This document shows positions 1 to 9,653 of a DNA stretch of 64,000 nt, piece after piece. A program made the position numbers and the translations under genes. Every line of letters begins with the position of its first letter. The stretch's first letter is position 1. The notes below the pieces were generated by a model. That model was not told where the DNA came from. It did no database searches and saw only the letters and a program-made list of their open reading frames with translations. The stretch is from Romboutsia maritimum (GTDB lineage Bacteria > Bacillota > Clostridia > Peptostreptococcales > Peptostreptococcaceae): assembly GCF_002251085.2 (NCBI RefSeq), contig NZ_NOJZ02000006.1, positions 62,001 through 126,000 of the forward strand, given 5' to 3'.

Positions 1-124
1 TTATAAGCAAACTATGTAAATATTCATATTTGTAACTCATTACAACTAAAGTAATAAAAGTTATTATATAAAAAGAATTTCCCAATTTAGACATTATTCT
101 TCCCCTTAAGTCTAAAATATTCAT
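1..124 (-). CDS. Partial membrane-protein gene, N-terminus only
   Basis: A leftward reading frame starts at an ATG at 124 and stays open to the window edge, giving about 41 residues. The start is preceded by TTAGGAGATTATAC, a good ribosome binding site that overlaps the region just after the kinase stop codon at 141. The gene is therefore probably co-transcribed with the upstream histidine kinase. The visible part begins MNILDLRGRIMSKLGNSF and then becomes hydrophobic, so it looks like a first membrane segment. I do not recognise the family. It could be a partner of the kinase, but this rests only on adjacency. Confidence 0.6.
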   Translation of the reverse strand, partial: MNILDLRGRIMSKLGNSFYIITFITLVVMSYKYEYLHSLLI

Positions 125-140
125 GTATAATCTCCTAATC

Positions 141-2864
141 TTAATAGTATATATCTGAAAACTCTATTTTAATTTTTTCATCTATATTATAAATTTTTCT
201 ATCTTCTTGATTCTCTTTACAATTCAATTCCTTTATCGGAATATTTATTATAAATTCTGTCCCTTTATCTTCCTCACTTATTGCACTTATATTTCCACCA
301 TGTAATTCAACTAAATTTTTTACGATTGTTAAACCTATTCCACTTCCTTCTGTATTTCTAGAAAGAGTTTTATCTACTTGACCAAATTCTTCAAAAATTA
401 ATTTTAATTTATTTTTAGGTATCCCAACTCCAGTATCTTTGACACTTATACTTACTAAGTCTCTTTTATTATATATATTTACGTATATATCTCCTCCGTT
501 TTTAGTAAACTTAATACAGTTTGATAATAAATTTAAAATTATTCTCTCAATTTCTGATTTATCTATATACATATTTATTTCTTCAGACTCTGTATCAAAT
601 AAAATACTTATATCTTTTTTACTTGCATATCTTTCTACTTTCATAAATAAATCTTCTATTACCGTTACAATGTTATGTTTTGATAACTCCAACTTGTAAA
701 GTCCAGATTCCATCTTTGTCAAATCAATAATATTATTAATTAATCTTTGTAATCTATATGAACTTTGTCTAACTAGTTCAACATGAGATTTAACATTGTC
801 ATTATAGTCTTCAATTTTACCATTTTTATAAAATGAGTCTATAAGCTGATTTGAACTAGAAATAACATTTAATGGTGTTTTAAGTTCGTGAGACATATTT
901 GCAAAGAACTCCGTTTTTATTTTATCTGTATTTAATCTTTCTAATAATTCTTGTTCTGCTAATTCAGATGTTTTCTTATTAGTTAAATCTTTTATTATAA
1001 GCATTACATATTTATTTTCATCTATAGCAAATGGTATGGCATTCATATCAACTTGAACAATTTCATCTTTAGTAGTTATAAGCTTTTGTTCTAATAAGAT
1101 TATATACTCATTCTCATTAAGAACACTTTTCATCTTTAAATCAAACTTTCTTGTTTCATTAAATTTTAATTTAATAAAACTTTTTACATTTTTAGATTTG
1201 ATATTATCTATTGATTTATGTCCTAACATATCTATAAGAGATTTATTTGCATAATCTATATTTAAATTTTCATCTAATAAACAAATTCCATCTGGTAAAA
1301 TATCTATAAATCTAGAATAAGACTTTTGGCTCTCCTTCAATTTCATCTGTCCAATTTTTCTCATAGTAACATCTCTTATAGCCACTATTGTCTTATTTTC
1401 ACCATTTTTAATATATTCAGAGAAACTCATTTCAACATATATTTTTTTACCATCTATAATATACATTTCTTCTTTATTCTCTTTTTTACCATCTATACAA
1501 AAATCGATTTCATTTAAATTTTCTTTAAATATTTCTCTACAAGCTTTATTTGCATAAATTACATTTCCATCTTGCAGTACTACTATACCATCACCTATAC
1601 TCTCTAAAAAATTCTCATATCTTGCATTAGCTTCTATTATTTTTTGCTCAAATTCCTTTTTCTTAGTTTTATCTATTAAAATACACAAAGCCCCTTCAGT
1701 TTCATTTTTTATAACAAGAGGAGCAAATATTGCTTGATATGACTTATTGTTAATAGCATAAATATAATCTTCTGTATTTGATTTATTATCAAATACATAA
1801 TCTATATTATTTAATAAGTCATCATAATTTTTCAACTTTGGTTTTAAATCCAGCTCTATTTTATAGTCTTTACTACATAAATTGTATCCAAATATAGATT
1901 TAAACGTTTTATTTGCATACTTTATTTCTTTTTCTTTACTAAACACTATAATAGAATTCACTGATGCGTCTAATGTGGATTGTAATTTTGACTCTTTATC
2001 AATCAGTAATTCTTTTAGTCCTTGTATTTTTTCAGTTTCTGTCATTAACTTTTCATTATTTTCTTTTAAATCTTCAGTTTTTTGAATTAATTTTTCATTT
2101 ATTACATTTAATTTTAAATATGGTTTTCTTACATTTTTATATGCTATGTATCTATACAGATAATACATAGATATATTAGTTAGCATCTGACTTAAAATAT
2201 CTTCTATTAATAAATTCCTTATGAAAAAATGTAATGCTATTGGAACTCTTGATATCATTAATATAATTATAGTTTTTTTAAAAAAGTATTTCTCTTCATT
2301 GTCTAACTCACTACTATTTACTTGTATCTGTTTTAAAAGATATATTGATATCAATATTATAGCAATACTTATAAATATTTCTAGTATATAATATTTAATT
2401 TGAACTGTTGTACTATCTAACGAATTAATAAATAGTACTGTTGAACTTAAAAATCCAAATGTTATCAATATAGATAAACTCATATCTAACATTAAATTTT
2501 TAAGCTTTTTTAAATAATTAAAACTCACAAATATTCCTATTATAGGAAACATATCTGTTAATCCTGATAATATAAATTTGATGTTTAGTGAATTTGTTAT
2601 ATTATCAATCAAATTCAAACTTATAAATACATCAATAATTTCTATTATTCCTGTAACTCCTAAAATTGATCCTAGTACTTTAGAAAACTTGTCAATATTA
2701 AACTTCATCGTATTAAGTACTATTATACTTATAGATATTAAAAATGCAGAATACATAAAGTGCATCAATATAGCGTATTTTCCAATATCTTCTATTAAAA
2801 ATAACGGTATCATAGCTAATAAACATATACTTATAGCTATAAGTTTAGTATTTTTTTTTGCCAT
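141..2864 (-). CDS. Membrane-bound multi-PAS sensor histidine kinase
   Basis: Hybrid-length (about 907 residues) sensor kinase. The first 250 residues form about eight hydrophobic segments, as in MASE-type integral membrane sensor domains. A coiled coil follows (around 255-300), then three PAS-like modules to about residue 640. The HisKA H-box FFANMSHELKTPL places the phospho-acceptor His near residue 659. The HATPase domain shows the N box (NLLSNCIKFTKNGG), G1 (DTGVGIP) and G2 (GSGIGL). There is no receiver domain and no response regulator next to it, so it is an orphan here. Start: ATG at 2864 has GGAG nine bases upstream; a TTG at 2900 with a GGGGG-type site is an alternative that adds 12 residues. 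The gene follows the selB terminator and runs into the partial gene at the window edge. Signal sensed is unknown. Confidence 0.85.
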   Translation of the reverse strand: MAKKNTKLIAISICLLAMIPLFLIEDIGKYAILMHFMYSAFLISISIIVLNTMKFNIDKFSKVLGSILGVTGIIEIIDVFISLNLIDNITNSLNIKFILSGLTDMFPIIGIFVSFNYLKKLKNLMLDMSLSILITFGFLSSTVLFINSLDSTTVQIKYYILEIFISIAIILISIYLLKQIQVNSSELDNEEKYFFKKTIIILMISRVPIALHFFIRNLLIEDILSQMLTNISMYYLYRYIAYKNVRKPYLKLNVINEKLIQKTEDLKENNEKLMTETEKIQGLKELLIDKESKLQSTLDASVNSIIVFSKEKEIKYANKTFKSIFGYNLCSKDYKIELDLKPKLKNYDDLLNNIDYVFDNKSNTEDYIYAINNKSYQAIFAPLVIKNETEGALCILIDKTKKKEFEQKIIEANARYENFLESIGDGIVVLQDGNVIYANKACREIFKENLNEIDFCIDGKKENKEEMYIIDGKKIYVEMSFSEYIKNGENKTIVAIRDVTMRKIGQMKLKESQKSYSRFIDILPDGICLLDENLNIDYANKSLIDMLGHKSIDNIKSKNVKSFIKLKFNETRKFDLKMKSVLNENEYIILLEQKLITTKDEIVQVDMNAIPFAIDENKYVMLIIKDLTNKKTSELAEQELLERLNTDKIKTEFFANMSHELKTPLNVISSSNQLIDSFYKNGKIEDYNDNVKSHVELVRQSSYRLQRLINNIIDLTKMESGLYKLELSKHNIVTVIEDLFMKVERYASKKDISILFDTESEEINMYIDKSEIERIILNLLSNCIKFTKNGGDIYVNIYNKRDLVSISVKDTGVGIPKNKLKLIFEEFGQVDKTLSRNTEGSGIGLTIVKNLVELHGGNISAISEEDKGTEFIINIPIKELNCKENQEDRKIYNIDEKIKIEFSDIYY

Positions 2865-2984
2865 ACATTCTTTCTCCATAAAAGGTACTTCACATTTCAA
2901 AATTCCCCACCCCCTTGTTTATTCCTACATAAATTATACTATACTTATACAAATAATTTCTATTTTATATGATCCATTTTACCT

Positions 2985-3029
2985 AAAAATACCAAGAAGA
3001 GTGAATATATACTCAACTTGGTATTTTTT
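2985..3029 (-). terminator. Terminator after selB
   Basis: Hairpin with ten-base arms AAATACCAAG / CTTGGTATTT and A/T tracts on both sides, located 44 bases beyond the selB stop codon. It separates the sel operon from the histidine kinase gene. Confidence 0.85.
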
Positions 3030-3072
3030 AATCATATTACATTATTATATCATTTTTTATATCCTTTATTTA

Positions 3073-4962
3073 CTAATTCCAGGAAAATAAAATTCTTTTA
3101 TCATCAATTCTTTTTGTTATTTTATTTCTATCAAAATTTTCTAATATAATCATACAATTTTTTCTACTAGATTTAATTAAATCTCTATATTGTCCTAAAG
3201 TTATTTCTTTATTAATATTTAAAAATTCAATTAGGTCTTTTTTAATTTTCTCGTACATAGTTTTATGTAAAATATGTTCATCATCTAATTTTATAATTTC
3301 ATCATATATCATATATTCTAAAACTTCTTTATAATAAGCATCTTTACAAACTTCATCTATCCTTAAAATTTTTGATAATCCTGAATTTTTCACCAATTTT
3401 TCTATCTGTGTTTTTATTTCTATTTGCTTATTATTTAGATTAATTTTAAATTCATATAAAGAAATATAATTATCTATTACTTTTATAATTTCTTCTTTAC
3501 ATAAGTTTGCTAATAAAATATCCACTTCTCTTGATTTTAAAGTTATATTTAACTTTGATCTTATTTCTTCTTTTAACATACCTTTTCTTAATCTATATTT
3601 TTTATGATATTGATTTAAAATAGCAATCATATGTTCTTTTATTTTATTGTATTGAGTAATATGTATGTACATATTGTTTATTAGAATTACTTTTGAATCT
3701 AATATTAACTTATCTAAAGCATCTATTATAATATTATCATTCTCTTTTCTATAAATCATCATATTCTTTATAGTGCAATTTTCATTTGTATTATTCTTTA
3801 AGTACTCTTCTAAAATATCTTTTAATTCACCTTTTTCTTTCATTTTAAAAGTTTCTATAACTTTATCATCAAAACGTTTATGCTTTTTCTTTGCAATATC
3901 AACTATTATACCCCCACCTATAGTTTCCATAGGTGAATAGCTTCTAACAACAAATTCATCTCCTTTTTTAGCGACTATACTTTCTTCTAGTCTTAATTGA
4001 AGATATCCTATTTCTCCATTATTTATAACTTCTTTGTCTAATGGTACTGCTCTACAAAGTATTTCTCTAGTTCCATGATATAACCTTAGTCTATCCCAAT
4101 GCTTTATCTTTTTATCAGAATGGTTTACCATAGAAATTTTCACATCCAGCATATGTGTTTCTTCTAAAGAGCTGTTCAATGCAAGTACATCTCCTCTTTT
4201 TATATCTTCAACCTTCACATTTGATATGTTTATTGCTGTTCTTTGACCTGCATATGCTGTTTTTACATTTTCCCCATGAACTTGTATGCTTCTTATTTTA
4301 GTTTTAATTTGTTTTGGGTAAATTACCAAACTGTCATCTATTCTAATTTTACCTTCAATCAAAGTTCCTGTTATTACTGTTCCAAATCCTTTAACTGAAA
4401 ATACTCTATCTATATTTAATCTTGCTGGAAAATCTTCATTTCTTCCATCAATTTCATTGCTCAACTTATCTATTTCGTTAACTAATTTATCTATTCCCCT
4501 TCTAGAAATAGAATCAACCTCTATTATTTCTGATTCTTCAAGAAAAGTTCCCTTTATTTTTTCTATTATTTCTTCTTTTACAAGATCTTTAAACTCTTTA
4601 TCTACATTGTCACATTTAGTAAGTACTATTATTCCATTTTTTACATTCAAAAATTTTAATATATCCAAGTGTTCTATGGTTTGTGGCATAACTCCTTCAT
4701 CTGCTGCTATCACAAGTAATACCATATCTATACCACAAGCTCCTGCTAACATATTCTTTATAAATTTTTCATGACCCGGTACATCCACTATTCCTGCTCT
4801 TTTTTTATTTGGTAAATCAAAATAAGTAAAACCTAAATTTATAGATATTCCCCTTTTTTTTTCTTCATCTAGTGTATCTGTTTCTCTACCTGTAAGGGCT
4901 TTTATTAGAGTTGTTTTTCCATGATCTATATGGCCTGCTGTGCCTATGATTATATTTTTCAT
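3073..4962 (-). CDS. selB: Selenocysteine-specific elongation factor SelB
   Basis: SelB is the EF-Tu-like GTPase that brings selenocysteinyl-tRNA(Sec) to UGA codons marked by a SECIS hairpin. The N-terminus has the G1 loop (GHIDHGKTTL, residues about 9-18), G3 (DVPGHEKF) and G4 (TKCD), followed by EF-Tu-like domains II and III. The remaining 270 or so residues are the lysine-rich winged-helix repeats that bind the SECIS. At 629 residues the length is normal. ATG at 4962 follows AGGGGGTATCATA. It is the last gene of selD-selA-selB, 23 bases after selA, and a terminator follows at 2985-3029. Its presence shows that this organism decodes UGA as selenocysteine. Confidence 0.96.
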   Translation of the reverse strand: MKNIIIGTAGHIDHGKTTLIKALTGRETDTLDEEKKRGISINLGFTYFDLPNKKRAGIVDVPGHEKFIKNMLAGACGIDMVLLVIAADEGVMPQTIEHLDILKFLNVKNGIIVLTKCDNVDKEFKDLVKEEIIEKIKGTFLEESEIIEVDSISRRGIDKLVNEIDKLSNEIDGRNEDFPARLNIDRVFSVKGFGTVITGTLIEGKIRIDDSLVIYPKQIKTKIRSIQVHGENVKTAYAGQRTAINISNVKVEDIKRGDVLALNSSLEETHMLDVKISMVNHSDKKIKHWDRLRLYHGTREILCRAVPLDKEVINNGEIGYLQLRLEESIVAKKGDEFVVRSYSPMETIGGGIIVDIAKKKHKRFDDKVIETFKMKEKGELKDILEEYLKNNTNENCTIKNMMIYRKENDNIIIDALDKLILDSKVILINNMYIHITQYNKIKEHMIAILNQYHKKYRLRKGMLKEEIRSKLNITLKSREVDILLANLCKEEIIKVIDNYISLYEFKINLNNKQIEIKTQIEKLVKNSGLSKILRIDEVCKDAYYKEVLEYMIYDEIIKLDDEHILHKTMYEKIKKDLIEFLNINKEITLGQYRDLIKSSRKNCMIILENFDRNKITKRIDDKRILFSWN

Positions 4963-4985
4963 TATGATACCCCCTATTAAGGCTT

Positions 4986-6389
4986 TTATCTTAATGCTTT
5001 TCCTAATTCTTTAACTATATCATCAAATTCATCTTCAAAAATAGTTCTAATGTCTAATATATATTTATTATCACTCACTCTCGCTATTATATGAGAATCA
5101 CTTAACCTTAATTTTTTTTCCAAAGTTGATACATTTATATTTTTAGGAACAATAGATATGATTTTAGATTTTATAGCTTCAAGAGGCATAGAACCTCCTC
5201 CTACCTGAGAAAATCCATCTTCTATTTTTATTTTGGCATCTAAATTTAATTTTTTAATTTTTTCTAATAAACAACTTGCTTTTTTTTCTAATTCCTCTAT
5301 TTTATATGTTAACATTTTTAAGATAGGGATATTTTTTATTGCTTTTTCTTCATCTAAATACATTCTTAAAGTAGATTCTAATGCACATATTGTAAGCTTA
5401 TCTACCCTTAGTGCTCTTGTTAGTTGGTTTTTTTTCATTTTCTCTATAAATTCTTTTTTCCCTATTATTATACCCGCTTGAGGTCCTCCTAACATTTTAT
5501 CTCCACTAAAAGTAACTACATCTACGCCTTTTTTTATTGAATCTAAAACTGTTGGTTCATAAGTTAGCCCGTACTTAGATAAATCTATAAATACCCCACT
5601 TCCTAAATCTTCAATTAAAGGTATATTATGTTTTCTACTTAACTTATACAATTCTTCAAGTTCTACACTTTCACTAAATCCTAAAATTTTATAGTTACTT
5701 GTATGTACCTTCATTATTGCAGCTGTTTTTTCAGTTATAACTTCTTCATAATCTTTTAGGTGTGTTTTATTAGTAGCTCCAACTTCAACTAGATTTGCTC
5801 CGCTTAATGTCATTATACTTGGTATTCTAAATGAACCTCCTACCTCTACTAATTCACCTCTAGAAACTATAACTTCTTTTTCCTTTGCCATTGTACTTAA
5901 TACTAAAAGTACAGCTGCTGCATTATTATTAACAACTAAAACATCTTCTGCTCCTGTCAATCTCTTAATAGTATTAGTCAAATGAGTATATCTAGAACCT
6001 CGTTGTCCCTCATCTAAATTATATTCTAAATTAGAATACCTAGATGCAGTTATCCATAAATCTTCTTTTATACTATCACTAAGTAAAGATCTTCCTAAAT
6101 TTGTATGTATAACTATACCCGTTCCATTTATAACCTTTTTCAAAGAAAGCGAATAATTTATTTTTAATATAAATAAAGAATCTTCTATTATTTCATTTAA
6201 ATCAATTTTAATCTTATTTGTTTCTTCATCATTAAAATTGATAATTAATTGTCTTTTAGTATTTATAGCTTCCCTTACTGATTCTAATACTAATGATCTT
6301 GGATATTCTATTAAAGCTGATACTATTTTAGAATTCCCCAAAATTTCATCTACTGAAGGTAGCATAGCAAATAATTCTTTTTTATTCAA
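4986..6389 (-). CDS. selA: L-seryl-tRNA(Sec) selenium transferase SelA
   Basis: PLP enzyme that converts Ser-tRNA(Sec) to Sec-tRNA(Sec) using selenophosphate made by SelD. The protein has 467 residues, normal for the family. The N-terminal SelA domain starts [12 protein letters not shown]; the PLP lysine lies in the [13 protein letters not shown] motif (about residue 298). The start is a TTG codon at 6387-6389, chosen because AAGGGGGATA sits seven bases upstream and no ATG is better placed. It lies 20 bases downstream of selD and 23 bases upstream of selB, so the three genes form one unit. Confidence 0.96.
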   Translation of the reverse strand: MNKKELFAMLPSVDEILGNSKIVSALIEYPRSLVLESVREAINTKRQLIINFNDEETNKIKIDLNEIIEDSLFILKINYSLSLKKVINGTGIVIHTNLGRSLLSDSIKEDLWITASRYSNLEYNLDEGQRGSRYTHLTNTIKRLTGAEDVLVVNNNAAAVLLVLSTMAKEKEVIVSRGELVEVGGSFRIPSIMTLSGANLVEVGATNKTHLKDYEEVITEKTAAIMKVHTSNYKILGFSESVELEELYKLSRKHNIPLIEDLGSGVFIDLSKYGLTYEPTVLDSIKKGVDVVTFSGDKMLGGPQAGIIIGKKEFIEKMKKNQLTRALRVDKLTICALESTLRMYLDEEKAIKNIPILKMLTYKIEELEKKASCLLEKIKKLNLDAKIKIEDGFSQVGGGSMPLEAIKSKIISIVPKNINVSTLEKKLRLSDSHIIARVSDNKYILDIRTIFEDEFDDIVKELGKALR

Positions 6390-6409
6390 AATAGTTATCC
6401 CCCTTTTTC

Positions 6410-7453
6410 TTAAATAACAGTAATATAATTATTCTCCTTTTGCTTAACCGATCCTATTATCTTAGCCTCTATAGATCCATTTTTTTTCATATCTTCTACT
6501 AGAAGCTCTGCTAGTTCTTCTTTTACTGAAACTAAAAGTCCTCCAGATGTTTGAGGATCATATAAAATATCTTCAATTGCTCCGTCTACATCTTGAATAT
6601 TTACATCTGTATAAATATACTGCTTATTTCTATACATTCCTGCTGGTATAATACCCATATTAGCCATTTCAATTGCTCCGTCTAAAATCGGTACTTCCTT
6701 AGAATCTATATGAATACTTACGTTTGATGCCTTAGCCATTTCTAAAGCATGTCCAAGTAATCCAAACCCAGTTATATCTGTAACAGAATTCACTTCTATA
6801 TATTCAAAGCTCATTGCTGCATATTTATTTAAGTGAATCATTACTTCTATAACTTTATCACTTATACTTTTTTCTACTAATCCTTCTTTCATAGCTGTAT
6901 TAAGTATGCCCACTCCAACTGGCTTGGTAAGTATTAACTTATCACCTGGTTTAGATGTAGCATTTGAAAGAACTTTATCTGGTTTTACAATTCCAGATAC
7001 AGATAAACCATACTTTGGTTCTTTATCATCCACAGTATGACCACCAACTAAAAGTGCTCCACTTTCTTTTACTTTATCAAATCCACCCTTCATAATTTCA
7101 GCTAAAACATTCATATCATGACAAGACGGAAAACATACTATATTCATTGCTACTACAGGTTTTCCTCCCATTGCATATACATCTGATAATGAATTTGAAG
7201 CTGCTATTTGTCCAAACACATATGGATCATCTACCATAGGTGTGAAAAAATCTAAAGTTTGAATCAATGCAATTTCTTCGTTTAATTTATATACAGCAGC
7301 ATCATCTGCTGTATCCAATCCTACTAATAAATTTTCTGTATTAATTTTATTCTTAGGAAGTTGAGATAAAACTGATGCCAGAACCTCTGGACCTATTTTA
7401 GCTGCTCAACCTCCTGATGTTGTCAATTCTGTAAGCCTTTTTAATGTCTGCAT
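6410..7453 (-). CDS. selD: Selenide water dikinase SelD, selenoprotein with in-frame UGA
   Basis: Makes selenophosphate from selenide and ATP. The uninterrupted frame only opens at codon 46, but the same frame continues upstream through one TGA (7406-7408) to an ATG at 7453 that has a near-perfect ribosome binding site, AAAGGAGGT, seven bases before it. Reading TGA as selenocysteine gives a 347-residue protein beginning [16 protein letters not shown]. Sec16 falls exactly on the catalytic Cys/Sec position of the family (E. coli Cys17 in GGCGCK); here the motif reads GGUAAK, so the second cysteine is also absent. The rest is a normal AIRS-type enzyme ([37 protein letters not shown]). Sec-containing SelD is known in several bacteria, including clostridia. 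It is the first gene of selD-selA-selB. Confidence 0.95.
7378..7408 (-). promoter_or_regulatory. Candidate bacterial SECIS element in selD
   Basis: Immediately 3' of the selD UGA (7406-7408) the coding strand can fold CCAG-AGGTT... into a small hairpin: CCAGA/GGTT/CTGG at 7378-7390, about 15 bases after the UGA. Its apical loop carries GGU, as in the E. coli fdhF SECIS loop. Position and loop content suit SelB recognition; the exact fold is my inference by eye. Confidence 0.55.
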
Positions 7454-7519
7454 AAAAAGACCTCCTTTCCATGCTTATACATACCTATAATAACATATTT
7501 TTTAGTAATTTATAAAAAA

Positions 7520-8188
7520 TTAATTTACACTTATAAAGTCCTTTATATTATCAAATTTCTTATCTCCTATTCCATTTACATTTTTTACTTCTTCTACAGA
7601 TTTAAACGATTTATTTTCTTGTCTGTATTGCACTATTTTATTTGCAGTAGCCTCTCCTATACCAGGTAAAGTATCTAGTTCTTGTACTGTCGCTGTATTT
7701 ATATTAATTTTATTATTTTTATTTTCGTTTTCTTTATCCATTTTACTTAAATTAGTATCTTCATTAGAAATAATATCATCATCAGATTTAATATCTTCTC
7801 CAATCTTAGGTATTATATAATGTTTTTCATCTTCTACTTTCAAAGCCATATTAACTTTATTTAATTCTGCATCTTTTGTAGGTCCATCCAACTTTTCAAC
7901 TGCATCTGCAAGTCTCTTCCCACTTTCTAATGTAACTACTCCTGGCTTATTTACTTCTCCACTAACAAATATAGTTATCATTTTTTTTGGTTGGTTTTTT
8001 ATAACATTTTCAGATTTTTTATCACTAACATTTACATCTAGATTTGTAGTACTTTCTTTATTTTCTTCTTTACTGTTACTTACTACATATACATTTTCTC
8101 CAAAGTTAAAATCATTTTTAAATAATATCATTGTAATTGAAAAAATCAATATTACGGAAAAAATACCTATTTTTATAAATTTTTTCAA
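7520..8188 (-). CDS. comEA: ComEA-like DNA-binding protein (SLBB + helix-hairpin-helix)
   Basis: A 222-residue membrane-anchored protein. A short basic start and one hydrophobic segment (about residues 5-23) are followed by a Ser/Asn/Lys-rich linker. An SLBB-type domain comes next (starting ITIFVSGEVNKPGVV, about 70-135), then a second acidic linker. The C-terminal double helix-hairpin-helix domain contains ININTATVQEL, LPGIGEATA and VNGIGDKKF. This order is that of ComEA, the double-stranded DNA receptor of the competence apparatus, which faces the outside of the membrane. It is 66 bases upstream of selD with no clear terminator between, so it may be co-transcribed with the sel genes. No other competence gene is in the window. 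Confidence 0.88.
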   Translation of the reverse strand: MKKFIKIGIFSVILIFSITMILFKNDFNFGENVYVVSNSKEENKESTTNLDVNVSDKKSENVIKNQPKKMITIFVSGEVNKPGVVTLESGKRLADAVEKLDGPTKDAELNKVNMALKVEDEKHYIIPKIGEDIKSDDDIISNEDTNLSKMDKENENKNNKININTATVQELDTLPGIGEATANKIVQYRQENKSFKSVEEVKNVNGIGDKKFDNIKDFISVN

Positions 8189-8267
8189 GTTTTACTCACT
8201 CCTTTCTTTTTATTATTAACCAAAATATGTTATACTAACATATGAGTTTAGAATTTGGAGGTTACAA

Positions 8268-9593
8268 ATGAAAAGAATTTTATCAACTTTGATAGCATTT
8301 CTTATGACCTTATCCACACTTTTAGGTTCGTCAAGTACATCATTTGCAGATAATGATATTCCATCTATATCTGCTCAATATGCAGTTTTAATGGATTATG
8401 AAACAGGTGAAATTTTATACGATAAAAATGGATCCCAAAAACTTTATCCAGCTTCAACTACAAAAGCATGGACAGCATATTTAGTTTTAAAAAATGTTCC
8501 TGATTTAAACAAAAAAGTAGAAATCAAGAACATACCTCCTGTAGAAGGATCTAGTATGTACTTAAAAGATGGTGAGTCTTTTACAGTTAAAGAGTTATTA
8601 GAAGGTTTTTTAGTTCATTCTTGTAATGATATAGCTGTAGTACTAGCCCAATATGTTAGTGGTTCTGTCGAGAAATTTGTAGATTTAATGAACAAAGAAG
8701 CCCAAGCCATAGGTGCAAAAAATACACACTTTAACAATCCTCATGGTTTGCCTGATGAAAATCACTACTCTACTGCTTATGATATGGCTTTAATGGCTAG
8801 GGTAGCAATGAATAATAATATATTTAGAGAAATAGTAAAAATGAAGTCTGTTTCATTTAAAGCAACTCAGGCTTATCCATATGAAAGATATTTTGTAAAT
8901 ACTAATAAGTTTTTAAATTCAAATGAAAAAATCAATTATAAAGGTAAACAAATAGACATAAAATATGACATAGTTGATGGTATCAAAACTGGGTATACAG
9001 ATGATGCTGGTAGATGTCTTTTGTCTAGTGGCGTTAAAGATAATATGAGACTTATTGCAACTGTGTTTAAAACTAAAGGTAATGATTTATACCTTGACTC
9101 AAGAACTTTGCTTGACTATGGATTTGATAATTTTTATTCTACAACTATAGTTAATAAGGATAACTATATAGGAACTAAAAAGGTAATGTTTACAAAACAA
9201 AATGAATTTGTTTATGAACCAAAATATAGCTACAAAGTAGTTCTACCTAAAGGTACAAAAGAAAATGACTATACAACAAAAGTTAATTTAAATAAAGTAA
9301 AATTACCAATTAAAAAAGGTGATAAAGTCGGTACTCTAGAAGTATTTAAAGGAAAAGAACTAAAAAATACTATAGAATTAGTAGCTACAAGTAATCTTAA
9401 TAGTATTTTTTCTTTTATTACTGAAAATCAAGTTGTAATAAATGGCATTAAAATTGTTGCGATTGCTTTAGTTAGTTTGATTACAGTAACTATAGTTCTT
9501 GTTATAATTAGAAAGAAAAAAAGAAGAAAATCTAACAAAAACATTTACTCAAAAAAGAGAAACATATATAAGAAAAAAAGAAAAAGAAGATAA
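8268..9593 (+). CDS. dacF: D-alanyl-D-alanine carboxypeptidase (PBP5/DacF family)
   Basis: Serine peptidase that trims the terminal D-Ala of peptidoglycan stem peptides outside the membrane. A signal peptide covers about residues 1-27 (basic MKR, hydrophobic core, SFADN). The active-site motifs are STTK (PASTTKAW, Ser about 65), SCN (HSCNDIAV, about 119) and KTG (DGIKTGYTDDAG). A C-terminal beta domain follows. After it comes one membrane segment (about 390-415) and a 25-residue tail made almost only of Lys/Arg with some Asn/Tyr. The usual family ends in an amphipathic anchor, so a true membrane segment plus basic tail is notable. ATG follows TTTGGAGGTTACAA. Convergent with argH. Confidence 0.93.
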   Translation: MKRILSTLIAFLMTLSTLLGSSSTSFADNDIPSISAQYAVLMDYETGEILYDKNGSQKLYPASTTKAWTAYLVLKNVPDLNKKVEIKNIPPVEGSSMYLKDGESFTVKELLEGFLVHSCNDIAVVLAQYVSGSVEKFVDLMNKEAQAIGAKNTHFNNPHGLPDENHYSTAYDMALMARVAMNNNIFREIVKMKSVSFKATQAYPYERYFVNTNKFLNSNEKINYKGKQIDIKYDIVDGIKTGYTDDAGRCLLSSGVKDNMRLIATVFKTKGNDLYLDSRTLLDYGFDNFYSTTIVNKDNYIGTKKVMFTKQNEFVYEPKYSYKVVLPKGTKENDYTTKVNLNKVKLPIKKGDKVGTLEVFKGKELKNTIELVATSNLNSIFSFITENQVVINGIKIVAIALVSLITVTIVLVIIRKKKRRKSNKNIYSKKRNIYKKKRKRR

Positions 9594-9597
9594 TTTT

Positions 9598-9644
9598 AAA
9601 AGATAGACTAAATTGTTATTTATATTAATTTCGTCTATCTTTTT
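9598..9644. terminator. Bidirectional terminator between dacF and argH
   Basis: Arms AAAAGATAGAC and GTCTATCTTTTT flank a 24-base AT-rich loop. It lies between two convergent genes and has A and T tracts on either side, so it can serve both. Confidence 0.8.
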
Positions 9645-9653
9645 ATTTATAAA

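Noticed and set aside
2578-3090. 170-residue rightward frame
   Set aside because: Runs antisense through the kinase membrane region and the terminator; no ribosome binding site.
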